DNA of 64,000 nucleotides from GCA-020356105 sp964347475 (GCA_964347475.1 CAYFYY010000002.1:48597-112596), one strand, 5' to 3'; shown: positions 37,758 to 47,236, counted from the stretch's first letter. Notes: generated by a model from the sequence alone, not told the origin. Numbers and translations are program-made.

Positions 37758-37802
37758 CGATCACCGATAACGGCGAATGTTTCTGTTGAGGAGGATGGGT
37801 TC

Positions 37803-38753
37803 ATGATTTCAGCCGAGCGCATCGAGGAGGCGGCCTACGGGGCAATGTTCCGCGCCGGCATCGAGATCCCTGAGGATTACGAGGCCGGCCTTCGCGCGAT
37901 CGCGGAATCGGAGACCGGCGACCTGTCGGCCTTCGTGATCGAGGCGATGCTGGAAAACTATGACGCCGCGCGCGAGGACGGCCGCGCGATGTGCGCCGAT
38001 ACGGGGTTGCCGCGCTGGTTCGTCAAGGTCGGGAACGAGGCGCGGCTCGAGGGCGGCTTCGTCGAGTTGGAGCGACGCCTGCGCCGGGCCACCGCGCGGG
38101 CGACGCACGACATCCCGCTGCGTCCCAACCGGGTCCACCCGCTGACCCGCCGCGACCACAACAACAATGTCGGCATCAACGCGCCGGAGATCGAGTACAG
38201 CTTCGAGCCGGACGCCGACTGGATCGACCTGACCACGGTGCACAAGGGCGGGCTGTTCGGCTCCGACTACCGGATGCTGTTCCCGGCCGACGGCATCGAC
38301 GGCATCAAGCGGTTCTTCATGGACACGCTGATCGCCTTCGGCAAGCGCGGGCTCGCCTGTCAGCCGGCGATCGTCGGCGTCGGCCTCGGCGGCTCCAAGG
38401 ACGTCTGCATGACGCTCGGCAAGCAGGCGGCCTGCCTGCGCACCGTCGGCGACCGCAATCCTGACCCCGAAGTTGCCAGGCTGGAGGCGGAGCTGAAGGC
38501 GCTCGGCAACGACATCGGCATGGGCGCGATGGGCTTCGTCGGCTCATCCATGGTCGTCGACTGCCATATCGAGATCGGCGACTGCCATACCGGCGGCATG
38601 CCGATGTCGGTGCATACCTTCTGCCTCGCCTCGCGGCGCGCGGTCTCGCGCATCCATGCCGACGGGCGGATCGAGACGCGTACCGACCCCAACTGGTTCA
38701 CCCCCTACATGCGACGGGAGACGGTGGAATGGCGACAGGCGGAACCGGTTTGA
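37803..38753 (+). CDS. Class I fumarase / tartrate dehydratase alpha subunit
   Basis: 316 residues, matching the N-terminal (alpha, TtdA/FumA-N) half of iron-sulfur hydro-lyases: MCADTGLPRWFVKVG (first cluster cysteine), LTRRDHNNNVGINAPEI, GLGGSKDVCM and CHTGGMPMSVHTFCLASRR. The [4Fe-4S] enzyme adds water to fumarate, mesaconate or removes it from tartrate, malate or citramalate. The 3' end overlaps the beta gene by 25 bases, and the gene lies 45 bases after the flavoprotein gene, so dehydrogenation followed by hydration is the natural reading. Confidence 0.88.
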   Translation: MISAERIEEAAYGAMFRAGIEIPEDYEAGLRAIAESETGDLSAFVIEAMLENYDAAREDGRAMCADTGLPRWFVKVGNEARLEGGFVELERRLRRATARATHDIPLRPNRVHPLTRRDHNNNVGINAPEIEYSFEPDADWIDLTTVHKGGLFGSDYRMLFPADGIDGIKRFFMDTLIAFGKRGLACQPAIVGVGLGGSKDVCMTLGKQAACLRTVGDRNPDPEVARLEAELKALGNDIGMGAMGFVGSSMVVDCHIEIGDCHTGGMPMSVHTFCLASRRAVSRIHADGRIETRTDPNWFTPYMRRETVEWRQAEPV

Positions 38754-39409
38754 GGAAGTTGCGCCTCAAGGCGCCGGTGTCGCAGGTGGACCTGCAACGG
38801 ATCCGCCCGGGCGATATCGTCTATCTCGACGGCGTGATCTACACCGGGCGCGAGGGCGTCTATCGCAAGGTCGTGACCGAGGGCACCGACCCACCGGTCG
38901 ACCTGCGTGAGGTCAGCAACGTCAACTTCCACTGCTCGCCGGCGGCCGCGGTGCGGGACGACGGCAGCTACCGCATCGGCGCGGTCACCGCGACGGCGAG
39001 CTTCCGCTTCTCCCATGCCCTGCCGACCTGGTTCGCCAAGACCGGCTGCAGGATGGTGATCGGCAAGGGCGGGATGAGTGCGAAGGACTATCGCGAGACC
39101 TTCGTGCCCGCCGGCGCGGTGTATCTTACGACCGTCGGCTACGGGACCGGCGCGCTCCTGGGTCGCGGTATCAGGGAGGTGCTTGCCGCGCATTGGATCG
39201 AGGAGCTCGGCATCGCCCAGGCGATGTGGATCTTCCGGGTCGAGAATTTCGGCCCGCTGATCGCCGACAGCGACCTTGCCGGCAACAGCCTGTTCGAGGC
39301 GCAGAACGCAGAGATCAACAGACGCATCGAAACGCTGTACCAGGGACTGAAGCTGCCGGCCCTGCGCCGCCACGGCGAGACCGACGACAAGACCGAGGAG
39401 CTGATCTGA
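38729..39409 (+). CDS. Class I fumarase / tartrate dehydratase beta subunit
   Basis: 226 residues of the FumA-C/TtdB family: LRPGDIVYLDGVIYTGREGVYRKV-like start, CSPAAAVRDDGSYRIGAVTATAS, a conserved KTGCRMVIGKGGM and WIEELGIAQAMWIFRVENFGPL. It forms the swivel domain of the hydro-lyase with the alpha subunit. It is the last gene of the GntR operon; the downstream gene is convergent. Confidence 0.88.
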   Translation: MATGGTGLRKLRLKAPVSQVDLQRIRPGDIVYLDGVIYTGREGVYRKVVTEGTDPPVDLREVSNVNFHCSPAAAVRDDGSYRIGAVTATASFRFSHALPTWFAKTGCRMVIGKGGMSAKDYRETFVPAGAVYLTTVGYGTGALLGRGIREVLAAHWIEELGIAQAMWIFRVENFGPLIADSDLAGNSLFEAQNAEINRRIETLYQGLKLPALRRHGETDDKTEELI

Positions 39410-39424
39410 CGTTCCCTGCTTTCG

Positions 39425-40729
39425 CTAGGGCCGTTTGGAATGTGCCTGGAGCAGGACTCGCGCCGCGTCCAGCATGCGCTCTTCCGCGTTTCGGTATCCC
39501 GCCCGTCTCAGTGCTTGGCGTGCCGTCAGATTGTCGCCAAATCCTTCCATCAGTGCATTGCCCGCCAGCTCTCTGACCGCTGCGTTGCGGTCCTTGTTGA
39601 GGCTTATTATCAGTCGTTTCATGCCTTGCGGGCTGTGCGAAAAAATGCAGACCCAGCATTTTGACCGCGGTTTGACGTACAATCTCGGAGGAATCCGATG
39701 CCGCGCTTTTGATAGTCCTCGCTTCCGCGCTCGGTTCGTGTGCATACAGGGTCGCCAACGCTCTGAGGGCTGCGCACCGGGGCCAGCGGTCTTCGTCATC
39801 CTTTGCGCGTTCGATCAGAACGGGCAACACCCCGGGGTCGCCGGCCGGGTATTTCGCCAAAGCGTTTATGGCGGATTCCCGGACCAATGGATGTGTCGCG
39901 CCGCGAGCACGATCCACAAGCAATGAAATCGTTTCCGGCCGGTCGTGATACGCCTTCATGAGGGTGAAATAAGTCGACCCTACCTCCCAGGGATCTTGCG
40001 CCAGCTCGGCTCGCCGCAGAGTCAAGTCGAACACGCTTCTGTCATTTGGATACGCTGTGGCCAGTGCGCCAATGGCGGTCGACGCCGCTTGATCGATATC
40101 CGCCTTTCGCAGCGAATTGGACGTGCTGCGCGAAACGCCGCGTCTTGCCAGATCTTCCAGCAACGGACGGGTGTCGGGATGTCCGGCATGGTGCTCCGCC
40201 AATGCCACTATTGCCGCGAACTGCGGGGACAAGGCAGCAGGGGACTGCGCTGCCCGCATCAGATAGCCACGGGCTTCCGGTGACCTGCGTGGGTATCGAC
40301 AATGTCACTGAGTGCCTGTGATCTGGCGTATGACCAGCCATCGTTGTCGGCGCAACGCATCAGCAGCCCGAGCGTTCCCGGGTGCCTGGCAAAATGTGCC
40401 GGCACTTGTTCCAGTGCTTCAATTCGGTGGCTGGGACCAGGGCTGTCCGAAGCCATTTGCCGAACGAACGAGAAGGCTTCTTCTTCCGTGCATTGGTGGT
40501 TGATCAAGAGGCGGTACGCGGCGGCGCGCCAGATATCGGGCGAGATCGCTCCCGCGACCATACCTTTATACCCTTGGTTGGGGGCCTCGACAGGTTCCTC
40601 GGCTATCAGTTTCATTAACGCCTTGCGCGCATGCGCGCGCGAAAAACGCTTGCCAATTTGTTCAACGATCTCGTTCCGTTCCCGCTCGTCCTCGGTCTTC
40701 CTGAACCGAGAAAGAAGCTCACTGATCAT
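39425..40729 (-). pseudogene. HEAT-repeat-like protein gene broken by two frameshifts
   Basis: Three reading frames join end to end to make one alpha-helical repeat protein of roughly 430 residues. The first (start MISELLSRFRKTEDERERNEIVEQ at 40729) ends near 40260 in ARSQALSDIVDTHAG; the second resumes with SPEARGYLMRAAQSPAALS and runs to KMLGLHFFAQPA near 39640; the third continues with GMKRLIISLNKDRNAAVREL to the stop at 39425. The second break coincides with an A-rich run at 39636-39642. Either a decayed gene or two sequencing indels. GC content is lower than in neighbours. The repeats (ALRALATLYAHEPSAE, SAINALAKYPAGDP) are HEAT-like protein-binding units. Confidence 0.65.
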
Positions 40730-41030
40730 GGAATGTCTTCTGGCTTTCGGCATGCTGATGTCGCTGCTGTCGGGGGGATTGGTACGATCATCGCGTGCAG
40801 ATGTTAAGTTTGGGTGACCGGGGTAGGCTGGCATATTTCGCTGCGTCTTTCGGCCAGTGCGAGCCGGAGATGAATCAATCCGGACCTGCCGGAATTCCTG
40901 GATTGCTGCGGCGCTCCGCGCCTCGCAATCACGGTCAAGGTAGTCTGTTGCGAGGATTTCTCCTCACAGCTTGACGCGCCGCCGGTGCCATGCCACCAAC
41001 GCACCGGATGTCAGCCCACGGAAGGACCCC
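40730..41030. other. Divergent intergenic region with REP half-element
   Basis: About 300 bases between the HEAT-repeat pseudogene start and a glutathione transferase. It contains CTGGATTGCTGCGGCGCTCCGCGCCTCGCAATCACGG (40898-40933 in pieces), a diverged right half of the palindrome at 5566-5666. No gene seen. Confidence 0.5.
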
Positions 41031-41660
41031 ATGATCGACCTGTATACTTGGAGCACCCCGAACGGCCGCAAGATATCGATTGCGCTGGAGGAGATGGACC
41101 TGCCGTACACCGTGCACGCCGTCAACATCACCAAGGGCGAGCAGCACGAACCGGAATTCGTCAAGATCTCGCCGAACGGCAAGATCCCGGCGATCGTCGA
41201 CACCGACACCGGTATTCACATGATGGAATCCGGCGCCATCCTTCTTTATCTGGCCCAGAAGACCGGCAAGCTGATGCCCACCGGCGACACGTACTGGCAG
41301 GCGATGGAGTGGCTGATGTGGCAGATGGGGGGGATCGGCCCGATACTCGGTCAGGTGCATCATTTCGTGTTCTACAACAAGGGTGTCTCGGCATATGCCG
41401 AGGAGCGCTACACGAAGGAGATGAACCGCCTCTACGGCGTGCTGGACGATCGACTCGACGGCCGCGATTACATCGTCGATGAGTTTTCGATCGTCGACTG
41501 CGCCGTCTTTCCCTGGATCGCCCGGTGGGACCGGCAGGAGCAGGATCTCAGCAGGTTCGCCAATGTCAAGCGCTGGTATCTCGAGATGGCCGACCGTCCC
41601 GCCGTGCAGCGTGGCTACATCGTCCCGGACGAGAGCCAGACCATCCCGATTCCGGGCTGA
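41031..41660 (+). CDS. Glutathione S-transferase (Ure2p/YfcG-like)
   Basis: 209 residues beginning at the conserved MIDLYTWSTPNGRKISIALEE; the cis-proline site SPNGKIPAIVD and the ES of MMESGAILLYLA bind glutathione, and the C-terminal all-helical domain includes the N-cap DEFSIVDCAVFPW. The N-terminal TPNGRK wording matches the YfcG/YghU group, which have disulfide-bond reductase rather than classical conjugating activity. Stands alone; convergent with the gamma-glutamyltransferase-family gene. Confidence 0.88.
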   Translation: MIDLYTWSTPNGRKISIALEEMDLPYTVHAVNITKGEQHEPEFVKISPNGKIPAIVDTDTGIHMMESGAILLYLAQKTGKLMPTGDTYWQAMEWLMWQMGGIGPILGQVHHFVFYNKGVSAYAEERYTKEMNRLYGVLDDRLDGRDYIVDEFSIVDCAVFPWIARWDRQEQDLSRFANVKRWYLEMADRPAVQRGYIVPDESQTIPIPG

Positions 41661-41675
41661 GGGGGGCACCGGATC

Positions 41676-43265
41676 CTAGAAGCCCATTGCGGCGCCGTCG
41701 CTGCGCGGGTCGCTTGCGCCCTCCAGCAGCCCGTCCGGGTGGCGCGTGACGGCGCCGGCATGGCCCATCAGATCATCGAACGGGCCCAGCAGCTCGATCG
41801 CGTGCCCGGCATTGCAGAGGGCTTGCACCAGCGCGGGATCGAACCGATCCTCCAGCTTCAGGCTCACCGATTCCTCGCCCCAGGTGCGGCCCAGCAGCCA
41901 GCGCGGCGCGGTGACGGCCGCCTGAAGGCCCTGTCCGAACAACACGTGCCGCGTGAACACGACGGCCTGGGTCTGCGGCTGGCCTTCGCCACCCATGGTG
42001 CCATAGACCACAACGCGTCCGTCGGCGAGGCGCGCGAGCGCCGGATTGAGGGTGTGGAACGGCTTGCGGCCGGGTACCAGAGGGTTGGTCGCCCGCACAT
42101 CCAGTGCGAAGCTGATGCCCCGGTTCTGCCAGAGGATTCCGGTTTCCGGCAGCACGACGCCGGAGCCGAACTCCCAGTACAGGCTCTGGATGAAGCTGAC
42201 AGCGCGGCCGGCACCGTCCATGGCGCCGAGCCAGACGGTATCGCCGGGGATGGCCGGTTGCGGCCAGGGCAGGGCGGTCCGGCGGTCGATCTTGGCCGCC
42301 TCCGCATCGAGGAAGGCGGGATCGAGGAATTCTTGCGCATCGCGGGTCATGAAGTCTGGGTCGGTCACGTGCCGGTCGCGCACCAGGAAGGCCCGCTTGG
42401 TCGCCTCTATGAGGCCGTGGACATGGGCAAACCCCTCTGCCTCGGCGACGCCGAGCCGGTCGAACAGGGCGAGGATCATCAGCGAGGCCAGGCCCTGCGT
42501 CGGCGGCGGCATGTTGTAGAGTTTTCCGGCCGATATGTTGACGGACAGCGGCGTCACCCGCGATGCCCTGTGGCGGGCCAGATCCCCGGCTGCGAGCGGG
42601 CTGCCGACGGAATCGAGATCCCGGGCGAGCGCGTCGGCGATCTCGCCGCGATAGAAATCGTCCAGCCCTGCGTCGGCGAGTCGCTCCAGCGTCCCCGCAA
42701 GGCGCGGCTGGCGGAACCGGGCACCCTCGCCAGGGACGGCGCCGTCGACGAGAAAGGTTTCGACGAACCCGGGAGCGTCCTTGAGCCCGTCCAGCTTGCT
42801 GGCGGTATTGGCCCGCTGGCCCGCCGTGACGGCAATGCCGGCGCGCGCATGATGCACGGCGTCGGCGAGCAGCCGCGACAGCGGCATGGTCCGGCCCCAT
42901 CCGCGCGCGATCTCCAGCGCGGCGTCCCAGCCCGCGATCGTGCCGGCCACCGTGAGCGCCGCCAGCGGGCCGCGCTCGGGAATATTGGCCAATCCCCGGT
43001 CGGCATAGAACTCCGGGCTGGCCGCCGCGGCCGCGGCGCCGCAGGCATCGATGCCGACCACGTCCTCGTCCGGCGCCGCGATCTGCCAGAACCCGTCGCC
43101 GCCGATGCTGTTCATATGCGGGTAGACGACAGCGATCGCCGCCGCCATCGCCACCATGGCCTCGACGGCGTTGCCGCCCTCCTTGAGGACGGACAGCCCC
43201 GCCTCCGCCGCGAGGTGATGCGGCGCGGTCACCATGCCGCGCCAGGCGCGTCTGGTTTTCAGCAT
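41676..43265 (-). CDS. Gamma-glutamyltransferase-family Ntn hydrolase
   Basis: 529 residues with the GGT fold: APHHLAAEAGLSVLKEGGNAVEA and NSIGGDGFW at the start, and a self-processing site with the candidate nucleophile T343 in GDTVWLGAMDGAGRAVS, where classical GGT reads TTH. The oxyanion GSG segment is present as EFGSGVVLP. There is no signal peptide, unlike periplasmic GGTs, so a cytosolic hydrolase such as an oxamate amidohydrolase-like or cephalosporin acylase-like enzyme is as likely as true GGT. The two glutathione transferases around it make glutathione-conjugate turnover another possibility. Confidence 0.8.
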   Translation of the reverse strand: MLKTRRAWRGMVTAPHHLAAEAGLSVLKEGGNAVEAMVAMAAAIAVVYPHMNSIGGDGFWQIAAPDEDVVGIDACGAAAAAASPEFYADRGLANIPERGPLAALTVAGTIAGWDAALEIARGWGRTMPLSRLLADAVHHARAGIAVTAGQRANTASKLDGLKDAPGFVETFLVDGAVPGEGARFRQPRLAGTLERLADAGLDDFYRGEIADALARDLDSVGSPLAAGDLARHRASRVTPLSVNISAGKLYNMPPPTQGLASLMILALFDRLGVAEAEGFAHVHGLIEATKRAFLVRDRHVTDPDFMTRDAQEFLDPAFLDAEAAKIDRRTALPWPQPAIPGDTVWLGAMDGAGRAVSFIQSLYWEFGSGVVLPETGILWQNRGISFALDVRATNPLVPGRKPFHTLNPALARLADGRVVVYGTMGGEGQPQTQAVVFTRHVLFGQGLQAAVTAPRWLLGRTWGEESVSLKLEDRFDPALVQALCNAGHAIELLGPFDDLMGHAGAVTRHPDGLLEGASDPRSDGAAMGF

Positions 43266-43304
43266 GGGGTGTCCGGCGGAGACGGAGGGCGCCGGGCGCC
43301 GGCG

Positions 43305-43643
43305 TCAGGACTTGGCCTTGTTTTCTTCCTCGGCGAGCTGGCGCACGGCCTCCTCGAACTTGTGCTGCATCTCGATCTCCACCATGTGGCGCGAGATGCC
43401 GAGGCCCTTGGCCTCGAGGTCGGCATGGACCTTGTCGATCACGTCGTCCTGGCCCGGGCGCTCGAAGTCGGACGCGACGACTTCCTTGGCATAGGCCTCT
43501 GCCTCCGCGCCCTCTATTCCCATCTTTTCGGCAGCCCACAGACCGACCAGCTTGCAGCGCCGCACATTGGCCTTGAACGCGCGTTCCTGGTCCATCTTGT
43601 ACTTGGTCTCGAATGCCTTCTCGCGATCATCGAACTTGCTCAT
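43305..43643 (-). CDS. DUF1476 protein, putative F1-ATPase zeta inhibitor subunit
   Basis: 112 residues from the ATG at 43643 with the fixed DUF1476 start MSKFDDREKAFETKYKMDQE, followed by FKANVRRCKLVGLWAAEKMG. In Paracoccus this family is the zeta subunit that blocks ATP hydrolysis by F1-ATPase; it is essentially restricted to alphaproteobacteria, supporting the taxonomic assignment. The protein is soluble, helical and acidic. No ATP synthase gene is nearby, which is usual. Confidence 0.9.
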   Translation of the reverse strand: MSKFDDREKAFETKYKMDQERAFKANVRRCKLVGLWAAEKMGIEGAEAEAYAKEVVASDFERPGQDDVIDKVHADLEAKGLGISRHMVEIEMQHKFEEAVRQLAEEENKAKS

Positions 43644-43834
43644 GAAACGGACTCTCCTGTGGGATGAGAACGTGCCACTTTCGCAGCATAGGCTGCGGTG
43701 CGTTGCGAAACCATTAACCGCCGCCCGGTCCGGAAAGCAAGCGCTGTATCTGCCGCCGGCCGATCCGGCGGCCGCCACCCGTCAATGTTAATCTGGGCAC
43801 GGCCGCCGGGCGGTGCAAGACCGGCAATGTCTCG

Positions 43835-44827
43835 TCATTGCGGGACGCGGAGGAGAAGCTTGCCGCGCGTGTGGCGTCCCTCGATGGTCTCATGGGCCTG
43901 CCGCGCTTCGGCCAGCGGGAATTCGCGGTCGATCGAAACGACGATCCTGCCGCCTGCGGCCGCCTGGAACAGGTCGCCGCCGCGCCACGCGATCTCCTCG
44001 GCGGTAGCCGTGTAGTCGGCCAGATGCGGCCGCGTGAAGAAGATCGAGCCGGCCTCGGCCAGCTCCAGGGGCGCAATGCAGTCGACGACGCCTGAGCTGG
44101 TGCCGTACATGATGCAGGTGCCGCGGCGGCGCAGGCTGCGAATGCTGCGGGCAATGGTATCGCGCCCGACCGAATCGTAGACGACGTCGACGCCCGTGCC
44201 GTCGGTCAGCTCGCGCACGATCGGCAGGAAATCATCCTCGCGGTAGAGGATGCAGGAATCGGCGCCGCGCTGGGACGCCAGCTCAGCCTTGTCGGCACTG
44301 CCCACGGTGGCGATGACGCGGGCCCCGCGCAGCTTGGCCAGTTGCACCAGCAGCTGGCCGACGCCGCCGGCGGCGGCGTGAACGAGGCAGGTGTGGCCCT
44401 CTGCGAGCGGGAAGGCCGAATGCGTCAGGTAATGCGCCGTCATGCCCTGCAGCATCAGGGCCGTCGCCACCGCCGGCGGCACGCCCGTTGGGATCCGCAC
44501 GAGGCGCCAGGCGGGGACCACCGCGAATTCCGCATAGGCACCCCGGGCGAGACACCAGGCGACGGCATCGCCCGGCCGGACTCCCTCGACGTCCTCGGCG
44601 CACGACTCGACGACGCCGGCGCCCTCCATGCCCAGCACCATCGGCAGTGGCGTCTCGTAGGTCGTCGACTTCCGGTAGATGCCGCTGCGCATGTAGATGT
44701 CGAGGTAATTGATGCCGGCATAGTCCACGTTCACCAGGACCTCGCCGGGCCCCGGCTCCGGCCTGTCGACCTCGAGCAGGTGCAGGGTCTCCGGACCGCC
44801 GAACTCATTCACGCCGATCGCCTTCAC
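43835..44827 (-). CDS. Quinone oxidoreductase-like MDR family protein
   Basis: 330 residues of the zinc-free quinone oxidoreductase (QOR) branch: PGPGEVLVNVDYAGINYLDIYMRSG, GMEGAGVV and the NADPH motif HAAAGGVGQLLVQLAK. No zinc-binding cysteines. QORs reduce quinones or enones with NADPH one electron or hydride at a time. Divergent from the glutathione transferase gene at 44966, hinting at shared electrophile detoxification. Confidence 0.88.
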   Translation of the reverse strand: MKAIGVNEFGGPETLHLLEVDRPEPGPGEVLVNVDYAGINYLDIYMRSGIYRKSTTYETPLPMVLGMEGAGVVESCAEDVEGVRPGDAVAWCLARGAYAEFAVVPAWRLVRIPTGVPPAVATALMLQGMTAHYLTHSAFPLAEGHTCLVHAAAGGVGQLLVQLAKLRGARVIATVGSADKAELASQRGADSCILYREDDFLPIVRELTDGTGVDVVYDSVGRDTIARSIRSLRRRGTCIMYGTSSGVVDCIAPLELAEAGSIFFTRPHLADYTATAEEIAWRGGDLFQAAAGGRIVVSIDREFPLAEARQAHETIEGRHTRGKLLLRVPQ

Positions 44828-44965
44828 GGGAACCCTCCTTTCCGTCGCTGGGGCAGTGGCGCACGGCTGGTCTTGGCGCCGGATCGAATGTTAACAAGAA
44901 ACGTCCCCTCGCGTATGCTTTGTCTGCCGGATCTGCCGGCAGACGGAAAATAAGGGGGGCGCGAC

Positions 44966-45586
44966 ATGATACGTATCCTGGGTCGCGAAGATTCGATCAA
45001 TGTCCGCAAGGTGCTGTGGTGCTGTGCGGAGCTGGGGCTTGCCTACGAGCGAGAGGACTTCGGCGGCCCGTTCGGCAAGACCGACACCCCGGAATATCTC
45101 AGCCTGAATCCGAACGGACTGGTCCCGACCGTACTCGATGATGGCCTCGCGATCTGGGAATCGAACACCATTCTGCGGTATCTGGCCACCAAATACGGCG
45201 GCGCGCCGCTCTACGGAGAGGATCCGGCGCGGCGCTCGCGGATCGAGCGCTGGATGGACTGGCAGCTTTCGGTCGTGGCGCCGCCGATGACCGTCGTGTT
45301 CATAAACCTCATCCGCCTGCCAGAGGACGAGCGGGACATGCCCGCCGTCGAGAAGAGCCGGGGCCTGCTGGCGAAGGCCATGACGCTGCTGGACCGGGAG
45401 CTGGGCGATGGCCCGTTCATGCTGGGGCGGAACTTCACGCTGGCGGACATCCCGCTCGGCGTCGCAGTCAACCGCTGGTTCGAGCTGCCGATCCGCCGGG
45501 AGACGCTGGACAATCTTGCGCGGTACTACGGCACGCTGCGCGAACGGGAAGGCTACGATCGGTTCGTTGCCTGCGGCCTGCCGTAA
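44966..45586 (+). CDS. Glutathione S-transferase (beta/GstB-like)
   Basis: 206 residues. Thioredoxin-like N-domain with IRILGREDSINVRKVLWCCAELG, cis-Pro NPNGLVPTV and WESNTILRYLA; helical C-domain with FTLADIPLGVAVNRWF. The SINV/KVLW wording fits the GstB-like bacterial group with a cysteine or serine near the glutathione thiol. A GGGG-rich RBS lies directly upstream. Divergent from the quinone oxidoreductase. Confidence 0.88.
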   Translation: MIRILGREDSINVRKVLWCCAELGLAYEREDFGGPFGKTDTPEYLSLNPNGLVPTVLDDGLAIWESNTILRYLATKYGGAPLYGEDPARRSRIERWMDWQLSVVAPPMTVVFINLIRLPEDERDMPAVEKSRGLLAKAMTLLDRELGDGPFMLGRNFTLADIPLGVAVNRWFELPIRRETLDNLARYYGTLREREGYDRFVACGLP

Positions 45587-45725
45587 CCAGCTACGGAGAG
45601 CCGGTTTCGGTGCGGCAAATTTGCATTGCTGAAGATCTCACCCGCCCATTGACATTTCGCGTGTGCGCGCACATATATCGCGGCCCAGACGGCATCGTGC
45701 CGCCGCTGAAATCGGCAGAAATCAG

Positions 45726-47186
45726 ATGGTTACGCCATTCAATCGTTGGCGACCGGTTCTGTTTGTTGTCGGCCTCCTACTGATCGTTCTGTCCATCGCC
45801 GAAATCGTCCCGTCCGCGGCTGACGCGGCGGTGGGAAATCGAGACTGGATCGTCTTCGCGGCCTCTAGCGGCCTGACGCTTTTGGCCGGCGGGCTGTTGA
45901 CTTTGGTCTCCTACAAGCGCCGCCAGCACCTGACGATCTCCCAGGGTTTTCTGCTGACCGTCGTCAGCTGGCTCATGATTTCGCTGTTCGCGGCCCTGCC
46001 GCTGCGCTTGTCGGGGCTACATCTGTCGTGGGCCGACGCGGTGTTCGAGGCGGTGTCCGGGCTTACGACCACGGGCTCAACCGTTCTCGTCGGGCTCGAC
46101 ACCATGCCGCCGGGCCTCTTGCTGTGGCGCGCACTGCTGCAATGGCTCGGCGGCATTGGGATCATCGCCATGGCAGTGCTGCTGCTGCCGTTCCTGCGGG
46201 TCGGCGGCATGCAGCTGTTCCGCATGGAATCGTCCGACCGGTCCGACAAGGTGATGCCGCGCGCGGCCAGCGTCATCGGCGCGATCGCTCTCGTCTATCT
46301 CGGGCTGACGCTGGCCTGTGTGCTTGCGTATTGGCTTGCCGGGATGACCGGGTTCGAGGCGATCATCCACGCCATGACGACCCTGTCGACCGGCGGCTAC
46401 TCGACCTCGGACGGTTCGCTCGGCCATTTCCACAGTGTGCTGATCGACTGGATCGCTATCCTGTTCATGATTCTGGCGGCCCTGCCGTTCGTCCTCTATG
46501 TGCGGATGCTCGGGCACCGGCACGTGCCGGTCTGGAGCGACATTCAGGTGCGGTTCTTCCTCACGACACTGGCCGTGGCCGGCGGGCTGATCACGCTCTG
46601 GCTGTGGCGCTCGCGGCACGTTCCCCTGGCCGAGGCGTTGACCGACGGCGTCTTCAGCGTCGTTTCGGTGGTCACGACCACGGGATACGCGGTCGAGGAC
46701 TACGGCAAATGGGGCGCCTTCGCCGTCGTGCTGTTTTTCCTCCTGATGGCGCTGGGCGGCTGCACCGGCTCGACCGCGGGGGGCCTCAAGGCCTTTCGCC
46801 TGCAGGTGGCCTGGATCGCCATCCGCGAGCACGCCATGCAGATCGTCCAGCCGCACCGCGTGCTGGTGCGCAACTACGGGGGACGGGTGCTGACCGACGG
46901 CGTCGTCGCCTCGGTCATGGTGCTTACGCTGGCCTTCGCCGTGGCGGTCGCGGTGCTCGCCGTGAGCCTGGCGTTGACCGGGCTCGATCCGGTGACCAGC
47001 ATGACCGGAGCGCTGACCGCGGTGGCCAATGTCGGACCGGGGCTGGGCCCGGTGATCGGCCCGGCGGGGAACTTCTCCAGCCTCTCCGATGCCGCGGAAT
47101 GGCTGATGTCGGCAGGTATGCTGTTCGGGCGGCTCGAGTTTGTGACCATTCTGGTCGTCCTCACCCCGGGCTTCTGGCACGAATAA
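45726..47186 (+). CDS. trkH: TrkH-family potassium transporter membrane subunit
   Basis: 486 residues from the ATG at 45726 (usual TrkH length; the upstream part of the frame is not conserved). Multiple membrane-pore-membrane units with selectivity-filter glycines in FEAVSGLTTTGSTV, MTTLSTGGYSTSDGS, SVVTTTGYAVEDYG and TAVANVGPGLGPV. The conserved LGGCTGSTAGGLKAFR loop is present. It imports K+ together with the cytosolic regulator TrkA, whose gene is not here. Confidence 0.92.
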   Translation: MVTPFNRWRPVLFVVGLLLIVLSIAEIVPSAADAAVGNRDWIVFAASSGLTLLAGGLLTLVSYKRRQHLTISQGFLLTVVSWLMISLFAALPLRLSGLHLSWADAVFEAVSGLTTTGSTVLVGLDTMPPGLLLWRALLQWLGGIGIIAMAVLLLPFLRVGGMQLFRMESSDRSDKVMPRAASVIGAIALVYLGLTLACVLAYWLAGMTGFEAIIHAMTTLSTGGYSTSDGSLGHFHSVLIDWIAILFMILAALPFVLYVRMLGHRHVPVWSDIQVRFFLTTLAVAGGLITLWLWRSRHVPLAEALTDGVFSVVSVVTTTGYAVEDYGKWGAFAVVLFFLLMALGGCTGSTAGGLKAFRLQVAWIAIREHAMQIVQPHRVLVRNYGGRVLTDGVVASVMVLTLAFAVAVAVLAVSLALTGLDPVTSMTGALTAVANVGPGLGPVIGPAGNFSSLSDAAEWLMSAGMLFGRLEFVTILVVLTPGFWHE

Positions 47187-47236
47187 GGCGGCCCGCCACT
47201 CGCGCCGCACGCGCGATTCATGCTAACAGACGGCCC

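Noticed and set aside
30626..39409. Calling the cluster a confirmed sulfonate degradation pathway
   Set aside because: No Xsc, SuyAB, CuyA or sulfite dehydrogenase gene is present, and the decarboxylase and permease families are multi-purpose; left as one hypothesis.
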